From CAYUCE01 sp964443275 (GTDB taxonomy: Bacteria > Bipolaricaulota > Bipolaricaulia > CAYUCE01), in contig CAYUCE010000049.1 in the NCBI GenBank assembly GCA_964443275.1, positions 1-13,398 of the forward strand: a stretch of 13,398 nucleotides of DNA. Reading direction: 5' to 3'. Under the pieces are notes generated by a model. The model did not search any database, was not told the origin of the DNA, and was given only the letters and a program-made list of their open reading frames with translations. This document shows, piece by piece, positions 1-6,616 of the stretch. Each line of letters begins with the position of its first letter. Position 1 is the first letter of the stretch. Position numbers and translations under genes: made by a program.

Positions 1-74
1 GTACGCCTGGGAGGACTCGAACCCCCAACTTTTCGGTCCGAAGCCGAACGCTCTTCCAATTGAGCTACAGGCGC
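1..74 (-). tRNA. tRNA-Arg (anticodon TCG), 3' end cut by window edge
   Basis: On the minus strand the sequence folds as a complete cloverleaf: acceptor stem 68-74 with 3-9 (one G-U pair), D arm 50-65, anticodon stem 44-48 with 32-36, T arm 10-26 with the TTCGAGT loop. The anticodon loop (37-43) reads CTTCGGA, giving anticodon TCG at 39-41, which decodes CGA (arginine). A20, an arginine identity base, is present in the D loop, and the discriminator is A (position 2). Position 1 would be the first C of an encoded CCA, as in the neighbouring tRNAs. It is the last visible member of the minus-strand tRNA array. Confidence 0.93.
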
Positions 75-81
75 AAAAAAT

Positions 82-157
82 TGGGAGGGACGACGGGACT
101 TGAACCCGCAGCCCCTTGGACCACAACCAAGTGCTCTACCTTTGAGCTACGCCCCTC
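82..157 (-). tRNA. tRNA-His (anticodon GTG)
   Basis: Minus-strand cloverleaf with acceptor stem 150-156 pairing with 86-92, a T loop reading TTCAAGT, and anticodon loop TTGTGGT at 120-126, giving anticodon GTG at 122-124 (codons CAC/CAU). The two hallmarks of bacterial histidine tRNA are both visible: a G at position -1 (complement of 157) opposite a C discriminator (complement of 85). The CCA end is encoded at 82-84. The gene lies seven bases upstream of the Arg(TCG) tRNA and three bases downstream of the Arg(TCT) CCA end, so all three must be processed from one transcript. Confidence 0.97.
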
Positions 158-160
158 ACG

Positions 161-238
161 TGGTACGCCCGGGAGGATTCGAACCCCCGACCAACGGCTT
201 AGAAGGCCGCTGCTCTGTCCAGACTGAGCTACGGGCGC
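161..238 (-). tRNA. tRNA-Arg (anticodon TCT)
   Basis: Minus-strand cloverleaf with acceptor stem GCGCCCG (232-238) pairing with CGGGCGT (165-171), D arm with GG and A20, and anticodon loop CTTCTAA at 199-205. Anticodon TCT at 201-203 reads AGA, a codon used often in the genes of this window. Discriminator A is followed by an encoded CCA (161-163). Only three bases separate it from tRNA-His. Confidence 0.97.
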
Positions 239-239
239 A

Positions 240-310
240 TGTTAGTTTTCAGCTCTTGGCCATCAGTTTTTAGTCTTTAGCTTTAAAGTTTTAGCTGAGA
301 ACTGGTAGCT
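240..310. repeat. Degenerate AGCT-type short repeat between tRNA-Arg and tRNA-Gly
   Basis: Read on the minus strand, this spacer is a chain of variants of a short unit of the type AGCTAAA / AGCTGAAA / ACTAAAAACTGATGG, with AGCT at regular short intervals. Low-complexity AGCTGAAAGCTGATAGCTGA-like arrays occur between genes in several unrelated bacterial genomes. This looks like one decayed block of that kind, lying inside a tRNA transcription unit. It has no coding potential and no clear hairpin-plus-T-run terminator. Confidence 0.5.
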
Positions 311-314
311 ATCT

Positions 315-388
315 TGGAGCGGAAGACGGGAATCGAACCCGCATTTCTGGCTTGGAAGGCCAGTGCTCTACCATTGAGCTACTTCCGC
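315..388 (-). tRNA. tRNA-Gly (anticodon TCC)
   Basis: Minus-strand cloverleaf with acceptor stem GCGGAAG (382-388) pairing with CTTCCGC (319-325), D arm with GG, and a T loop TTCGATT. The anticodon loop CTTCCAA lies at 352-358, with anticodon TCC at 354-356 (codons GGA/GGG). The discriminator is U, as usual for bacterial glycine tRNAs, and CCA is encoded at 315-317. It has its own upstream promoter-like boxes (412-439). Confidence 0.97.
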
Positions 389-411
389 TATTTTCTTGTG
401 CAGTCCTGTTC

Positions 412-439
412 ATTATAACTAAAATCCGCCATTTGCAAA
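412..439 (-). promoter_or_regulatory. Probable promoter for tRNA-Gly and downstream tRNAs
   Basis: On the minus strand a perfect TATAAT lies at 417-412, preceded at 16 bases by TTTGCA (439-434). The expected start would be near 405, leaving a leader of about 16 bases before tRNA-Gly. The -10 box is convincing and the -35 box is weak. A promoter here would let Gly-Arg-His-Arg be made independently of tRNA-Pro. Confidence 0.6.
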
Positions 440-494
440 GCACGCAGCGGCAAATTTTTCTCTTCCCTATATCAAAAATTTATGCGAGAAGTCC

Positions 495-572
495 TGGTCG
501 GAGAGGCCGGATTTGAACCGGCGACCTCAGCGTCCCGAACGCTGCGCGCTAGCCAAGCTGCGCCACTCTCCG
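495..572 (-). tRNA. tRNA-Pro (anticodon CGG)
   Basis: Minus-strand cloverleaf with acceptor stem CGGAGAG (566-572) pairing with CTCTCCG (499-505), the T loop TTCAAAT, and anticodon loop TTCGGGA at 533-539. Anticodon CGG at 535-537 reads CCG. C at position 1, the start CGG, and an A discriminator with encoded CCA (495-497) are typical of bacterial proline tRNAs. It is the first gene of the minus-strand array. The 106 bases to tRNA-Gly hold a second promoter. Confidence 0.97.
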
Positions 573-580
573 CAAAACAA

Positions 581-609
581 ATTTTAATTGATAAAATCCC
601 CATATGCAA
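581..609 (-). promoter_or_regulatory. Probable promoter of the tRNA array
   Basis: On the minus strand TTGCAT (609-604) and TAAAAT (586-581) are separated by 17 bases, with the -10 box ending eight bases before the tRNA-Pro 5' end, so the transcript would start almost at the mature tRNA. The -10 box matches five of six consensus bases and the -35 box three of six. The call rests on spacing and position. Confidence 0.55.
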
Positions 610-617
610 GCGGTAAT
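588..617 (+). promoter_or_regulatory. Candidate promoter for guaA leader
   Basis: TTGATA (588-593; five of six -35 bases) is followed after 18 bases by GGTAAT (612-617; four of six -10 bases). A transcript would start near 624 and carry a leader of about 210 bases with inverted repeats. It overlaps the opposing tRNA promoter. No better promoter is visible closer to guaA, but the match is only moderate. Confidence 0.3.
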
Positions 618-633
618 AGACTCAGATAACGAG

Positions 634-708
634 TATAGCTGCTTACCAGATAATCACAAAAGCTGGTAGTGATAGAAACTTGCGATCTTGAAAAGCAGGA
701 GCTTTTTT
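634..708 (+). promoter_or_regulatory. Inverted repeats in guaA upstream region, possible leader or attenuator
   Basis: TTACCAG (643-649) can pair with CTGGTAG (663-669), and the overlapping ATCAC (653-657) can instead pair with GTGAT (669-673), so the two hairpins exclude each other. Downstream, AAAAGC (691-696) pairs with GCTTTT (701-706) around AGGA and runs into Ts, giving a weak terminator-like hairpin. The purine riboswitch core is not recognisable. The AGCTGGTAG-type words also resemble the repeat at 240-310, so this could be a decayed repeat instead of a regulator. Confidence 0.25.
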
Positions 709-837
709 GCTAAACTTTTCCAATATGAAATGGTGTTCTTAACTAAACTTGGTCAGTTCGCAAGCCAGTATTGATCTTACCCAAAGATTTACAATTGTTA
801 AGTAAATCCATTAAGGGGTGGGCGAGGGGGAGTAGAG

Positions 838-2379
838 ATGAAAGTGGATAAGATACTGATTATAGATTTTGGCTCCCAGTACACCCGTTTAATAGCCAAG
901 GCGGTTAGGGAGCTGGGGATTTATTCGGAAATAAGAAGCTTTGGCGGGAATCAAAAAATTGCTGCTGACATCAAGGGCATTATACTATCTGGAGGACCTT
1001 CATCCGTGTACACAAAAGATGCTCCCACTCCAAATCGGGATATCTACAAATGGGGGGTACCAATTCTGGGAATATGCTATGGCATGCACTTGATAGCCAA
1101 AGATTTTGGGGGCCAGGTCTCACATTCTGAAAAGAAGGAATACGGAAAGGCTCAGTTACAAATCAACCGCCGTAACAAATTATTTGAAGGGTTGGATGAA
1201 GAAGAGACGGTGTGGATGAGTCATGGCGATGAAGTAAACAAGTTACCCGCCGATTTTATCTTGCTTGCCAAATCTAAAGATATAAAATACGCTGCCATCA
1301 AAAAAGAGGGGCAAGATATTTACGGGATTCAATTCCACCCTGAAGTAACCCACACTCCCAAGGGAAAGCAGATCTTAAAAAACTTCGCTTTCCATATATG
1401 CGGGGCTAGCCAAAACTGGAAACCTTCTGATTTAGTGGCCGAAAAAATCTCAGAACTTAAGAATAAGTTGAAAAATAAGAACTGCATCATCGCCGTCTCC
1501 GGAGGAGTAGATTCATCGACGGCGGCCACTTTAGTGCATAAGGCAATAGGAGACCGTTTATTTCCGATATATATAGATACCGGGCTTATGCGCAAAGGTG
1601 AAACCAGCCGGGTACATTCTGTTTTCGAAAATTTGGGAATGAACCTTCATACAGTGTATGCTGAAGATAGATTTATAAGTAAATTAAAGGGGGTCCTTGA
1701 CCCGGAGGAGAAAAGAAAAATTGTGGGTGAGGAATTCATACGGGTATTCGAAAAGGAAGCCAAGAGAATTGCAAGGGAATTGAGCCAGAAAATTGAGATG
1801 CTGGTGCAAGGAACTATCTACTCTGACGTTATAGAAAGCGCCGGGGCAAGGGGATCAGATAGGATAAAAAGTCACCACAACGTAGGGGGTTTACCGGAGC
1901 ATATGGATCTTGAGATCCTAGAGCCCCTAAGAGACTTTTTTAAGGATGAGGTTAGAGAATTGGCTGAGAAAATGGGTTTACCTGCTGATATAATTCATGA
2001 GCAGCCTTTTCCGGGACCGGGTCTTGCAGTAAGAGTTATCGGGGAGGTAACCAAAGAGAAGGTAAGTACTTTGCAGAAAGCAGATAGCATCTTACGCCAA
2101 GAGGTTAAACTAGCGGATCTGGATCATGAAATATGGCAGTATTTTGCCGTCTTGTTACCTGCTCGCAGTGTAGCAGTGGTAGGGGATCGACGTGGATACG
2201 GGAATATAATAGCATTAAGGGCGGTGAAAAGCCGGGATGGGATGACCGCTAATTGGTATAAGGCCTCCCACGACTTTTTGGAGAGACTCTCCGCTCGCAT
2301 AACAAATGAGGTGGAGGGAGTGACCCGGGTGGTGTATGATATTACCTCCAAACCCCCGGGAACTATTGAATGGGAATGA
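838..2379 (+). CDS. guaA: GMP synthase (glutamine-hydrolysing)
   Basis: This cytosolic enzyme converts XMP to GMP, using ATP and ammonia released from glutamine, as the last step of GMP synthesis. The 513 residues are the normal family length. Residues 5-190 form a class I glutamine amidotransferase: the DFGSQYTRL start, oxyanion-region SGGPSS (51-56), nucleophile Cys80 in GICYG, and His167/Glu169 in QFHPEV. Residues about 200-390 form the ATP pyrophosphatase, with the P-loop SGGVDSS (221-227). The signature SHHNVGGLPEHM (about 345-356) and the C-terminal dimerisation domain with QPFPGPGLA (389-397) and the PPGTIEWE end are intact. The ATG at 838 follows a GGGGGAG ribosome binding site at five bases. 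Its stop overlaps the start of the following glycosyltransferase gene, so the two are probably translationally coupled. Confidence 0.99.
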   Translation: MKVDKILIIDFGSQYTRLIAKAVRELGIYSEIRSFGGNQKIAADIKGIILSGGPSSVYTKDAPTPNRDIYKWGVPILGICYGMHLIAKDFGGQVSHSEKKEYGKAQLQINRRNKLFEGLDEEETVWMSHGDEVNKLPADFILLAKSKDIKYAAIKKEGQDIYGIQFHPEVTHTPKGKQILKNFAFHICGASQNWKPSDLVAEKISELKNKLKNKNCIIAVSGGVDSSTAATLVHKAIGDRLFPIYIDTGLMRKGETSRVHSVFENLGMNLHTVYAEDRFISKLKGVLDPEEKRKIVGEEFIRVFEKEAKRIARELSQKIEMLVQGTIYSDVIESAGARGSDRIKSHHNVGGLPEHMDLEILEPLRDFFKDEVRELAEKMGLPADIIHEQPFPGPGLAVRVIGEVTKEKVSTLQKADSILRQEVKLADLDHEIWQYFAVLLPARSVAVVGDRRGYGNIIALRAVKSRDGMTANWYKASHDFLERLSARITNEVEGVTRVVYDITSKPPGTIEWE

Positions 2380-3374
2380 AAATATGCTTGTATCTAGAGT
2401 CTAAGGATCTGGTAGCCAAGTCCGGCTTCAAAACTGCTTATAGGAATCATTTAAAAGCCTTACAGCTAACTGGAGTATCGGTCACTACCAATCCCGCCGA
2501 TGACTACGACCTGCTTCATCTGCATTGGTTTGGCCCCCGATCACTTTATTACTTAAAAAAAGCCAAGGGGGCGGGGAAGGTGGTAGTAGTCCATGCTCAC
2601 AGTACCGGAAGATATGACCTAAAAAACAGTTTTACCTTCTCTAACCTATTTGCCCCTATCTATGAAAGATACTTGGACTATTTTTACGGACAGGCCGATC
2701 AAATACTGACACCTTCAACACATGCTAAAAACTTGCTTGAGAAGAGAGGATTAGAGAATATCAGTGTGATTAGCAACGGCATTGACCGGGACCGATTCTC
2801 CTTTTCGAAAGAGAAGAGAAAATATTATCGAGATAAGCTAAATTTGGAGGGATTCACCTGCATCTCAGCTGGGAATGTTATACCCAGAAAAGGAATCATA
2901 GATTTTATAAAAGTAGCCGAGAAATTGCCGGAATTAAACTTCGTGTGGTTTGGATACAGATGGAATAAATTTCTCGCCTTTCATCCCAAAATGCACCGGA
3001 GAGTGGCCAATAGACCCTCAAATGTTAAGATGCCCGGATTTTTTGAAGATGCTCCGGGTGCGTACTCGGTAGGTGATGTCTTCTTCTTTCCTTCCTATGG
3101 TGAAAACCAGCCGCTGGTACTGCTGGAAACGGCTTCACTAGGGATTCCCCCGGTTCTAAGAGATTTATCCGAGTACAGTGGCTGGCTAAAGGATGGGGTC
3201 AACTGCCTGAAGGGGGAAACTATAAGGGATTTTGTGGGAAATTTGACCATTTTGGCTGACGATCCATCCCTTTGGAAAAGGTTGGCCAGGGGTCAGGAAA
3301 GACTGGCCGAGGAGAATAGACTGGAAAAAGTAGGAAGTGAACTTGAAAATCTTTATTCATCTTTGTTAAGTTGA
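2376..3374 (+). CDS. GT4-family glycosyltransferase, possibly diacylglycerol glucosyltransferase-like
   Basis: This is a retaining GT-B glycosyltransferase that would transfer a sugar from a nucleotide donor to an acceptor at the inner face of the membrane. The 332 residues show an N-terminal acceptor half with YLESKDLVAKSG (about 6-17) and VVVHAHS (70-76), then VISNGIDRDRF (131-141), which opens the donor half. The donor site has GNVIPRKG (166-173) and the EX7E motif ENQPLVLLE (243-251). The N-terminal KSG pattern and the HAHS...NSFTFSNL block resemble Gram-positive glucosyl-diacylglycerol synthases, so a lipid acceptor is likely but unproven. I chose ATG 2376, whose ATGA overlaps the guaA stop; ATG 2370 would add two residues. 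There is no good ribosome binding site, consistent with coupling to guaA. The phosphodiesterase gene follows after eight bases. Confidence 0.9.
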   Translation: MKICLYLESKDLVAKSGFKTAYRNHLKALQLTGVSVTTNPADDYDLLHLHWFGPRSLYYLKKAKGAGKVVVVHAHSTGRYDLKNSFTFSNLFAPIYERYLDYFYGQADQILTPSTHAKNLLEKRGLENISVISNGIDRDRFSFSKEKRKYYRDKLNLEGFTCISAGNVIPRKGIIDFIKVAEKLPELNFVWFGYRWNKFLAFHPKMHRRVANRPSNVKMPGFFEDAPGAYSVGDVFFFPSYGENQPLVLLETASLGIPPVLRDLSEYSGWLKDGVNCLKGETIRDFVGNLTILADDPSLWKRLARGQERLAEENRLEKVGSELENLYSSLLS

Positions 3375-3382
3375 TTTTTCCT

Positions 3383-5029
3383 ATGTCCAACAAACTTTTA
3401 ATTCTAGGTCTAGATGGAGCCACCTTTAGGTTAATTAAACCATGGGTTAATCAGGGTAAATTACCTAATATTGGCAAGCTGATGTCTAATGGGGTATATG
3501 GAAACTTACAAAGTACTATTCCTCCTATTACCGGTGCTGCTTGGTCTACCTTTCAGACCGGAGTTAACCCTGGAAAGCACGGCATTTTTGACTGGCTGAA
3601 CAGGGTAAAAGGAGGGTATCAACTAGCACCAATTAACTCCAATTCCATAAAGAAGGGGAAAATGTGGGATCTGTTATCCAGAGAAGGTAAAAAAGTGGGA
3701 ATAATAGGAGTTCCGGTAACCTACCCTCTCTCCAAGATAAACGGCTTCCAGATTAGCGGCTTATTAACTCCGGAAGGTAAAAGCTATACCTACCCACAAG
3801 AGTTAGCAAATGAGCTAGAGGAGAATGTGGGGAAGTACCAACCGATGCCCGAACACTGGCGAGGTAAATTAGAAGTAAAAAAGTGGTTTGAAGGCATCAA
3901 AAGGACTTTACATATGAGGGAGAGGACGGCTCTTTACTTAATGGATAATAGAGATTGGGATCTTTTAATGGTCCATCTTATGGAAACCGATTCTATTCAG
4001 CACCAGATGTGGCATCTTATAGATAAGGTAGATAGACCTCGCTACTCTCCTCAAGCTCCCACCAAAAACCCCATTTTAGAAATATATCAGTCAGCGGATG
4101 AATTTGTAGGAGAATGTATGGATAGATTGTCTGACCAAGATACGATACTTTTAATCTCCGATCATGGATTTGGATCTTTATTTTATAATGTATATCTAAA
4201 TAACTGGCTGCGGAAGGAAGGTTATCTGAAGCTTAAAAAAAATCCGGCTACCCTCCTTAAACGAACCTTGGAGAAAATTAGTTTTACCCAGGAAAATCTT
4301 TTCCCTTGGTTGGAACGTTTTCACTTGCTAGGAAGGGGCAAGGAACTAAAGCATGGTCAGATCTATCGGCTCACCAGCAAGCTGTTTCTATCGGCAAGAA
4401 ATATAGATTGGGAGAAGACTATAGCCTATAGTTACGGAAACATAGGTCAGATATACTTTAATATGGCCGGTCGTGAGCCGCAAGGTATCATAAAGCAAGA
4501 GGAAAAGGATCACTACACAGAAGAGCTGATTGCCAAATTAAGAGAGTTAAAGAACCCCTATAATAATGAGAAAATCTTAAATAAAGCGTTTAAAAAGGAA
4601 GAGATTTACCATGGGGGCCAACTGGAGGTAGCGCCGGAGATATTGGTATCTTTTAAGGAAGGATATATGGCTTCGGGATCCTCCGAATTTATTTCCGATA
4701 AAATTATTTCCCCTACCTTTGCCGGGTCAGGCTGGCACCAGATGGAGGGAATCTTAATAGGTTACGGACCTAATTTGGCTCACCAGGAACTTGAGTCCGA
4801 ACCGGTTGTAAAGCTGATTGATTTACCGCCCACCATACTTTACCTTGCGGGACTGCCTGTACCTACCGATCTGGATGGAAGGGTAGTAACGGAAATTTTC
4901 CGACCTAACTTTTTAGAAGAAAACGAGATATGTTACAGTCAGGGGGGTATTGACAAAGAAAAAGGAGGTAATCAAATAGACGGTCAAGAAGAAATTAAAG
5001 AGCGATTGAAAGGTTTGGGATATATCTAG
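3383..5029 (+). CDS. Alkaline-phosphatase-superfamily type I phosphodiesterase
   Basis: This is a predicted metal-dependent phosphodiesterase or phosphotransferase of the nucleotide pyrophosphatase/phosphodiesterase branch. From the chosen start (548 residues), the strand LLILGLDGAT carries metal ligand Asp11. PPITGAAWSTFQTG (47-60) holds the probable nucleophile Thr50, and NPGKHGIFDW (62-71) follows. Further ligand candidates are Asp203/His207 in ETDSIQH, Asp260/His261 in ISDHGFG and His452 in GSGWH. The end, RLKGLGYI, is typical of this family. No signal peptide or membrane segment is visible, so it appears cytosolic. ATG 3383 puts the first strand at the start of the protein; the TTG at 3371 is less likely. 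The substrate is unknown. Position between a glycosyltransferase and a predicted flippase suggests a lipid- or polymer-linked phosphodiester. Confidence 0.9.
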   Translation: MSNKLLILGLDGATFRLIKPWVNQGKLPNIGKLMSNGVYGNLQSTIPPITGAAWSTFQTGVNPGKHGIFDWLNRVKGGYQLAPINSNSIKKGKMWDLLSREGKKVGIIGVPVTYPLSKINGFQISGLLTPEGKSYTYPQELANELEENVGKYQPMPEHWRGKLEVKKWFEGIKRTLHMRERTALYLMDNRDWDLLMVHLMETDSIQHQMWHLIDKVDRPRYSPQAPTKNPILEIYQSADEFVGECMDRLSDQDTILLISDHGFGSLFYNVYLNNWLRKEGYLKLKKNPATLLKRTLEKISFTQENLFPWLERFHLLGRGKELKHGQIYRLTSKLFLSARNIDWEKTIAYSYGNIGQIYFNMAGREPQGIIKQEEKDHYTEELIAKLRELKNPYNNEKILNKAFKKEEIYHGGQLEVAPEILVSFKEGYMASGSSEFISDKIISPTFAGSGWHQMEGILIGYGPNLAHQELESEPVVKLIDLPPTILYLAGLPVPTDLDGRVVTEIFRPNFLEENEICYSQGGIDKEKGGNQIDGQEEIKERLKGLGYI

Positions 5030-5130
5030 CTTTTAAATAGATCCGGTGCAGGGGGTAGAAGGCAGCAGCAGATTCCGGAAGTCTTTTAAAATAATAAGAT
5101 AGGCCAAATTTGCGGAAATTATTGCTTTGC

Positions 5131-5150
5131 ATTAAATTAAATTAAATTAA
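5131..5150. repeat. Four tandem copies of ATTAA before the flippase gene
   Basis: ATTAA is repeated exactly four times without mismatch, ending 17 bases before the start codon at 5168. The repeat creates TAAATT boxes (5133, 5138, 5143) spaced five bases apart that resemble -10 elements, with TTGCGG at 5110-5115 placed 17 bases before the first. A change in copy number would shift these boxes, so the array could tune transcription. Confidence 0.7.
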
Positions 5151-5167
5151 GCTCTCAGGTGGTCTAA

Positions 5168-6187
5168 ATGTCCGGGCGTGGCAAAATTACTTTCATCGCT
5201 TCAACCTTATTGGGTATAGGCTCGCTTTTTTTAGTCCTACACTTCGTGGGCTGGGCACAGATAGTGGGGGGCCTAGTTTCCCTAGGGTGGAAAGGGTTTG
5301 TAGGGTTTTTTATAAACGTTTTCTTAACTTTCTTCTTTTGGATTCTATCTTGGTGGCTTATACTTAGATCTTACGGGATAAGTCCGCCTGCACTGGACGT
5401 AATCAAAGCAAGGCTTAGTGGTTTTGCTTTTAGCTATTTAACTCCCTCTATGTACGTAGGAGGAGAGCCCGTTCAGGTTTATGTGGTTTCCAGAAATTTA
5501 GATACCTCAAAAACTAAGCTCTTTGCTACCGTATTTGTCCAAAAAATACTAGAAGCGATAAGTCTTTTGCTATTCATATGCTTGGGTAGCTTCTACGCCC
5601 TATTCTCACCAAAAATTCCATCATCCCTTAAGACCAACCTGATCGTAATTAACGTGCTGTTGGGCACCCTAATATTTTTAGGGGTTATTAATTTCCTGAA
5701 GCGGCTTTTCTGGCTGACCCGGATAGTAAGGTTTTTTACCCGATACCTCCCCTGGAAGGGGTTTTTAACCAAAGCGGTAACAAAGATTAGAGAAATGGAA
5801 TCAGAGATCCATAAAGCCGCCACCGGACATATCAAATCCACCTTACTTGCTTTCCTGGGCATTATGGCCTCCACTTTTTTTATTTACTTAAGGCCGCAAG
5901 TGTTCTTTTACTATTCTCAAAAAACGCTCTTTTCATTCCCACAGTTATCTTTAATCTTCGCCTTAAATATGGTCTTGGCTTCTTTGTTCTGGATCACTCC
6001 GGGGGGGTTAGGAATTGCTGAGGGGGGTAGAATCGGCATATTTGCGCTGGTGGGGATCTCTCAAGGCCAAGCGGTAGCCTTCTCCTTCGCAGTCAAGGCC
6101 ATGGAGCTAATCTTTGTAGGCCTGGGAGTTATCAGCTTGTTCCGGTTTGGAAGCCGGCTGGTAATGAGAAAGAGGAAGGAAGCTTAG
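5168..6187 (+). CDS. UPF0104 / LPG-synthase-TM-like membrane protein, predicted flippase
   Basis: This is an integral membrane protein of the family related to the transmembrane part of lysylphosphatidylglycerol synthase (YbhN/AglD-like). Members sit beside glycosyltransferases and are thought to move or help modify lipid-linked substrates. The 339 residues contain about eight hydrophobic spans, including roughly 9-29, 44-66, 126-147, 156-175, 224-242, 256-276 and 303-325. The family motifs GGEPVQVYVVSRNL (98-111) and TPGGLGIAEGG (277-287) are present, and the end MRKRKEA is basic. ATG 5168 follows AGGTGG at five bases. The 138-base gap upstream suggests a separate promoter, although all flanking genes run the same way. 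There is no fused aminoacyl-transfer domain, so it is not a full MprF. Confidence 0.88.
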   Translation: MSGRGKITFIASTLLGIGSLFLVLHFVGWAQIVGGLVSLGWKGFVGFFINVFLTFFFWILSWWLILRSYGISPPALDVIKARLSGFAFSYLTPSMYVGGEPVQVYVVSRNLDTSKTKLFATVFVQKILEAISLLLFICLGSFYALFSPKIPSSLKTNLIVINVLLGTLIFLGVINFLKRLFWLTRIVRFFTRYLPWKGFLTKAVTKIREMESEIHKAATGHIKSTLLAFLGIMASTFFIYLRPQVFFYYSQKTLFSFPQLSLIFALNMVLASLFWITPGGLGIAEGGRIGIFALVGISQGQAVAFSFAVKAMELIFVGLGVISLFRFGSRLVMRKRKEA

Positions 6188-6269
6188 GTATCCGGGCCTT
6201 GACGTAATCCAAGTTCATATGCTATTATTTTTTAACTTCAAATCAGATCATGAGTCAGAGGTTAAACCT

Positions 6270-6611
6270 GTGCCTAAATTTGGTGAAATCGGTGAAAAAA
6301 GAGCTTGTCAATTCCTAAAGAAGAAAGGGTATATGATTGTCCATACAAATTACCGCTGGCCGGGAGGGGAAGCGGACATAGTTGCCCGGGATGGGGATTA
6401 TCTTGTCTTTGTTGAGGTTAAGACTAGAAGTAGTAATAAATATGGGCTCCCCGAAGAAGCGATTACTGAGGAGAAGAAGCAGAGGATAACTAGGACTGCT
6501 CGCTACTATATAGCTCAAAATAGGCCTGAAATCTCAATCAGGTTCGATGTAGTTGCTATCTCCAAGGGCAAAATTCGACTCTACAAGGATGCTTTCTCCG
6601 GTGGTGAGTGA
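6270..6611 (+). CDS. yraN: YraN / UPF0102 family endonuclease-fold protein
   Basis: This is a small cytosolic protein with a restriction-endonuclease-like fold whose role is still not settled. It is often found near comM and ribonuclease HII genes. The family pattern is complete: FGEIGEKRACQFLKKKGY at the start, GGEADIVARD (32-41), the nuclease-type core VFVEVKTR (47-53, with Glu49 and Lys51), the G-P-E-E-A block (59-64), and a helix with KKQRITRTARYY. I favour the GTG at 6270, giving 113 residues in line with the family, because AGAGGT sits eight bases upstream. The ATG at 6219 adds 17 hydrophobic and charged residues and lacks a ribosome binding site. The end overlaps or abuts comM. Confidence 0.93.
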   Translation: MPKFGEIGEKRACQFLKKKGYMIVHTNYRWPGGEADIVARDGDYLVFVEVKTRSSNKYGLPEEAITEEKKQRITRTARYYIAQNRPEISIRFDVVAISKGKIRLYKDAFSGGE

Positions 6612-6616
6612 AAGAG

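Noticed and set aside
431..460. Plus-strand hairpin ATTTGC/GCAAAT followed by Ts as a terminator
   Set aside because: The stem is only six pairs and AT-rich with a 13-base loop, no plus-strand gene lies upstream, and on the minus strand the same bases are better explained as the promoter region of tRNA-Gly.
624..710. Purine riboswitch upstream of guaA
   Set aside because: The conserved three-way-junction core and loop sequences of the purine class are not present.
5042..5080. TCCGG/CCGGA hairpin and the TTCCGGAA palindrome after the phosphodiesterase gene as a terminator or operator
   Set aside because: The stem has five pairs with a loop of about 28 bases, and an eight-base palindrome alone is expected by chance in a window of this size.
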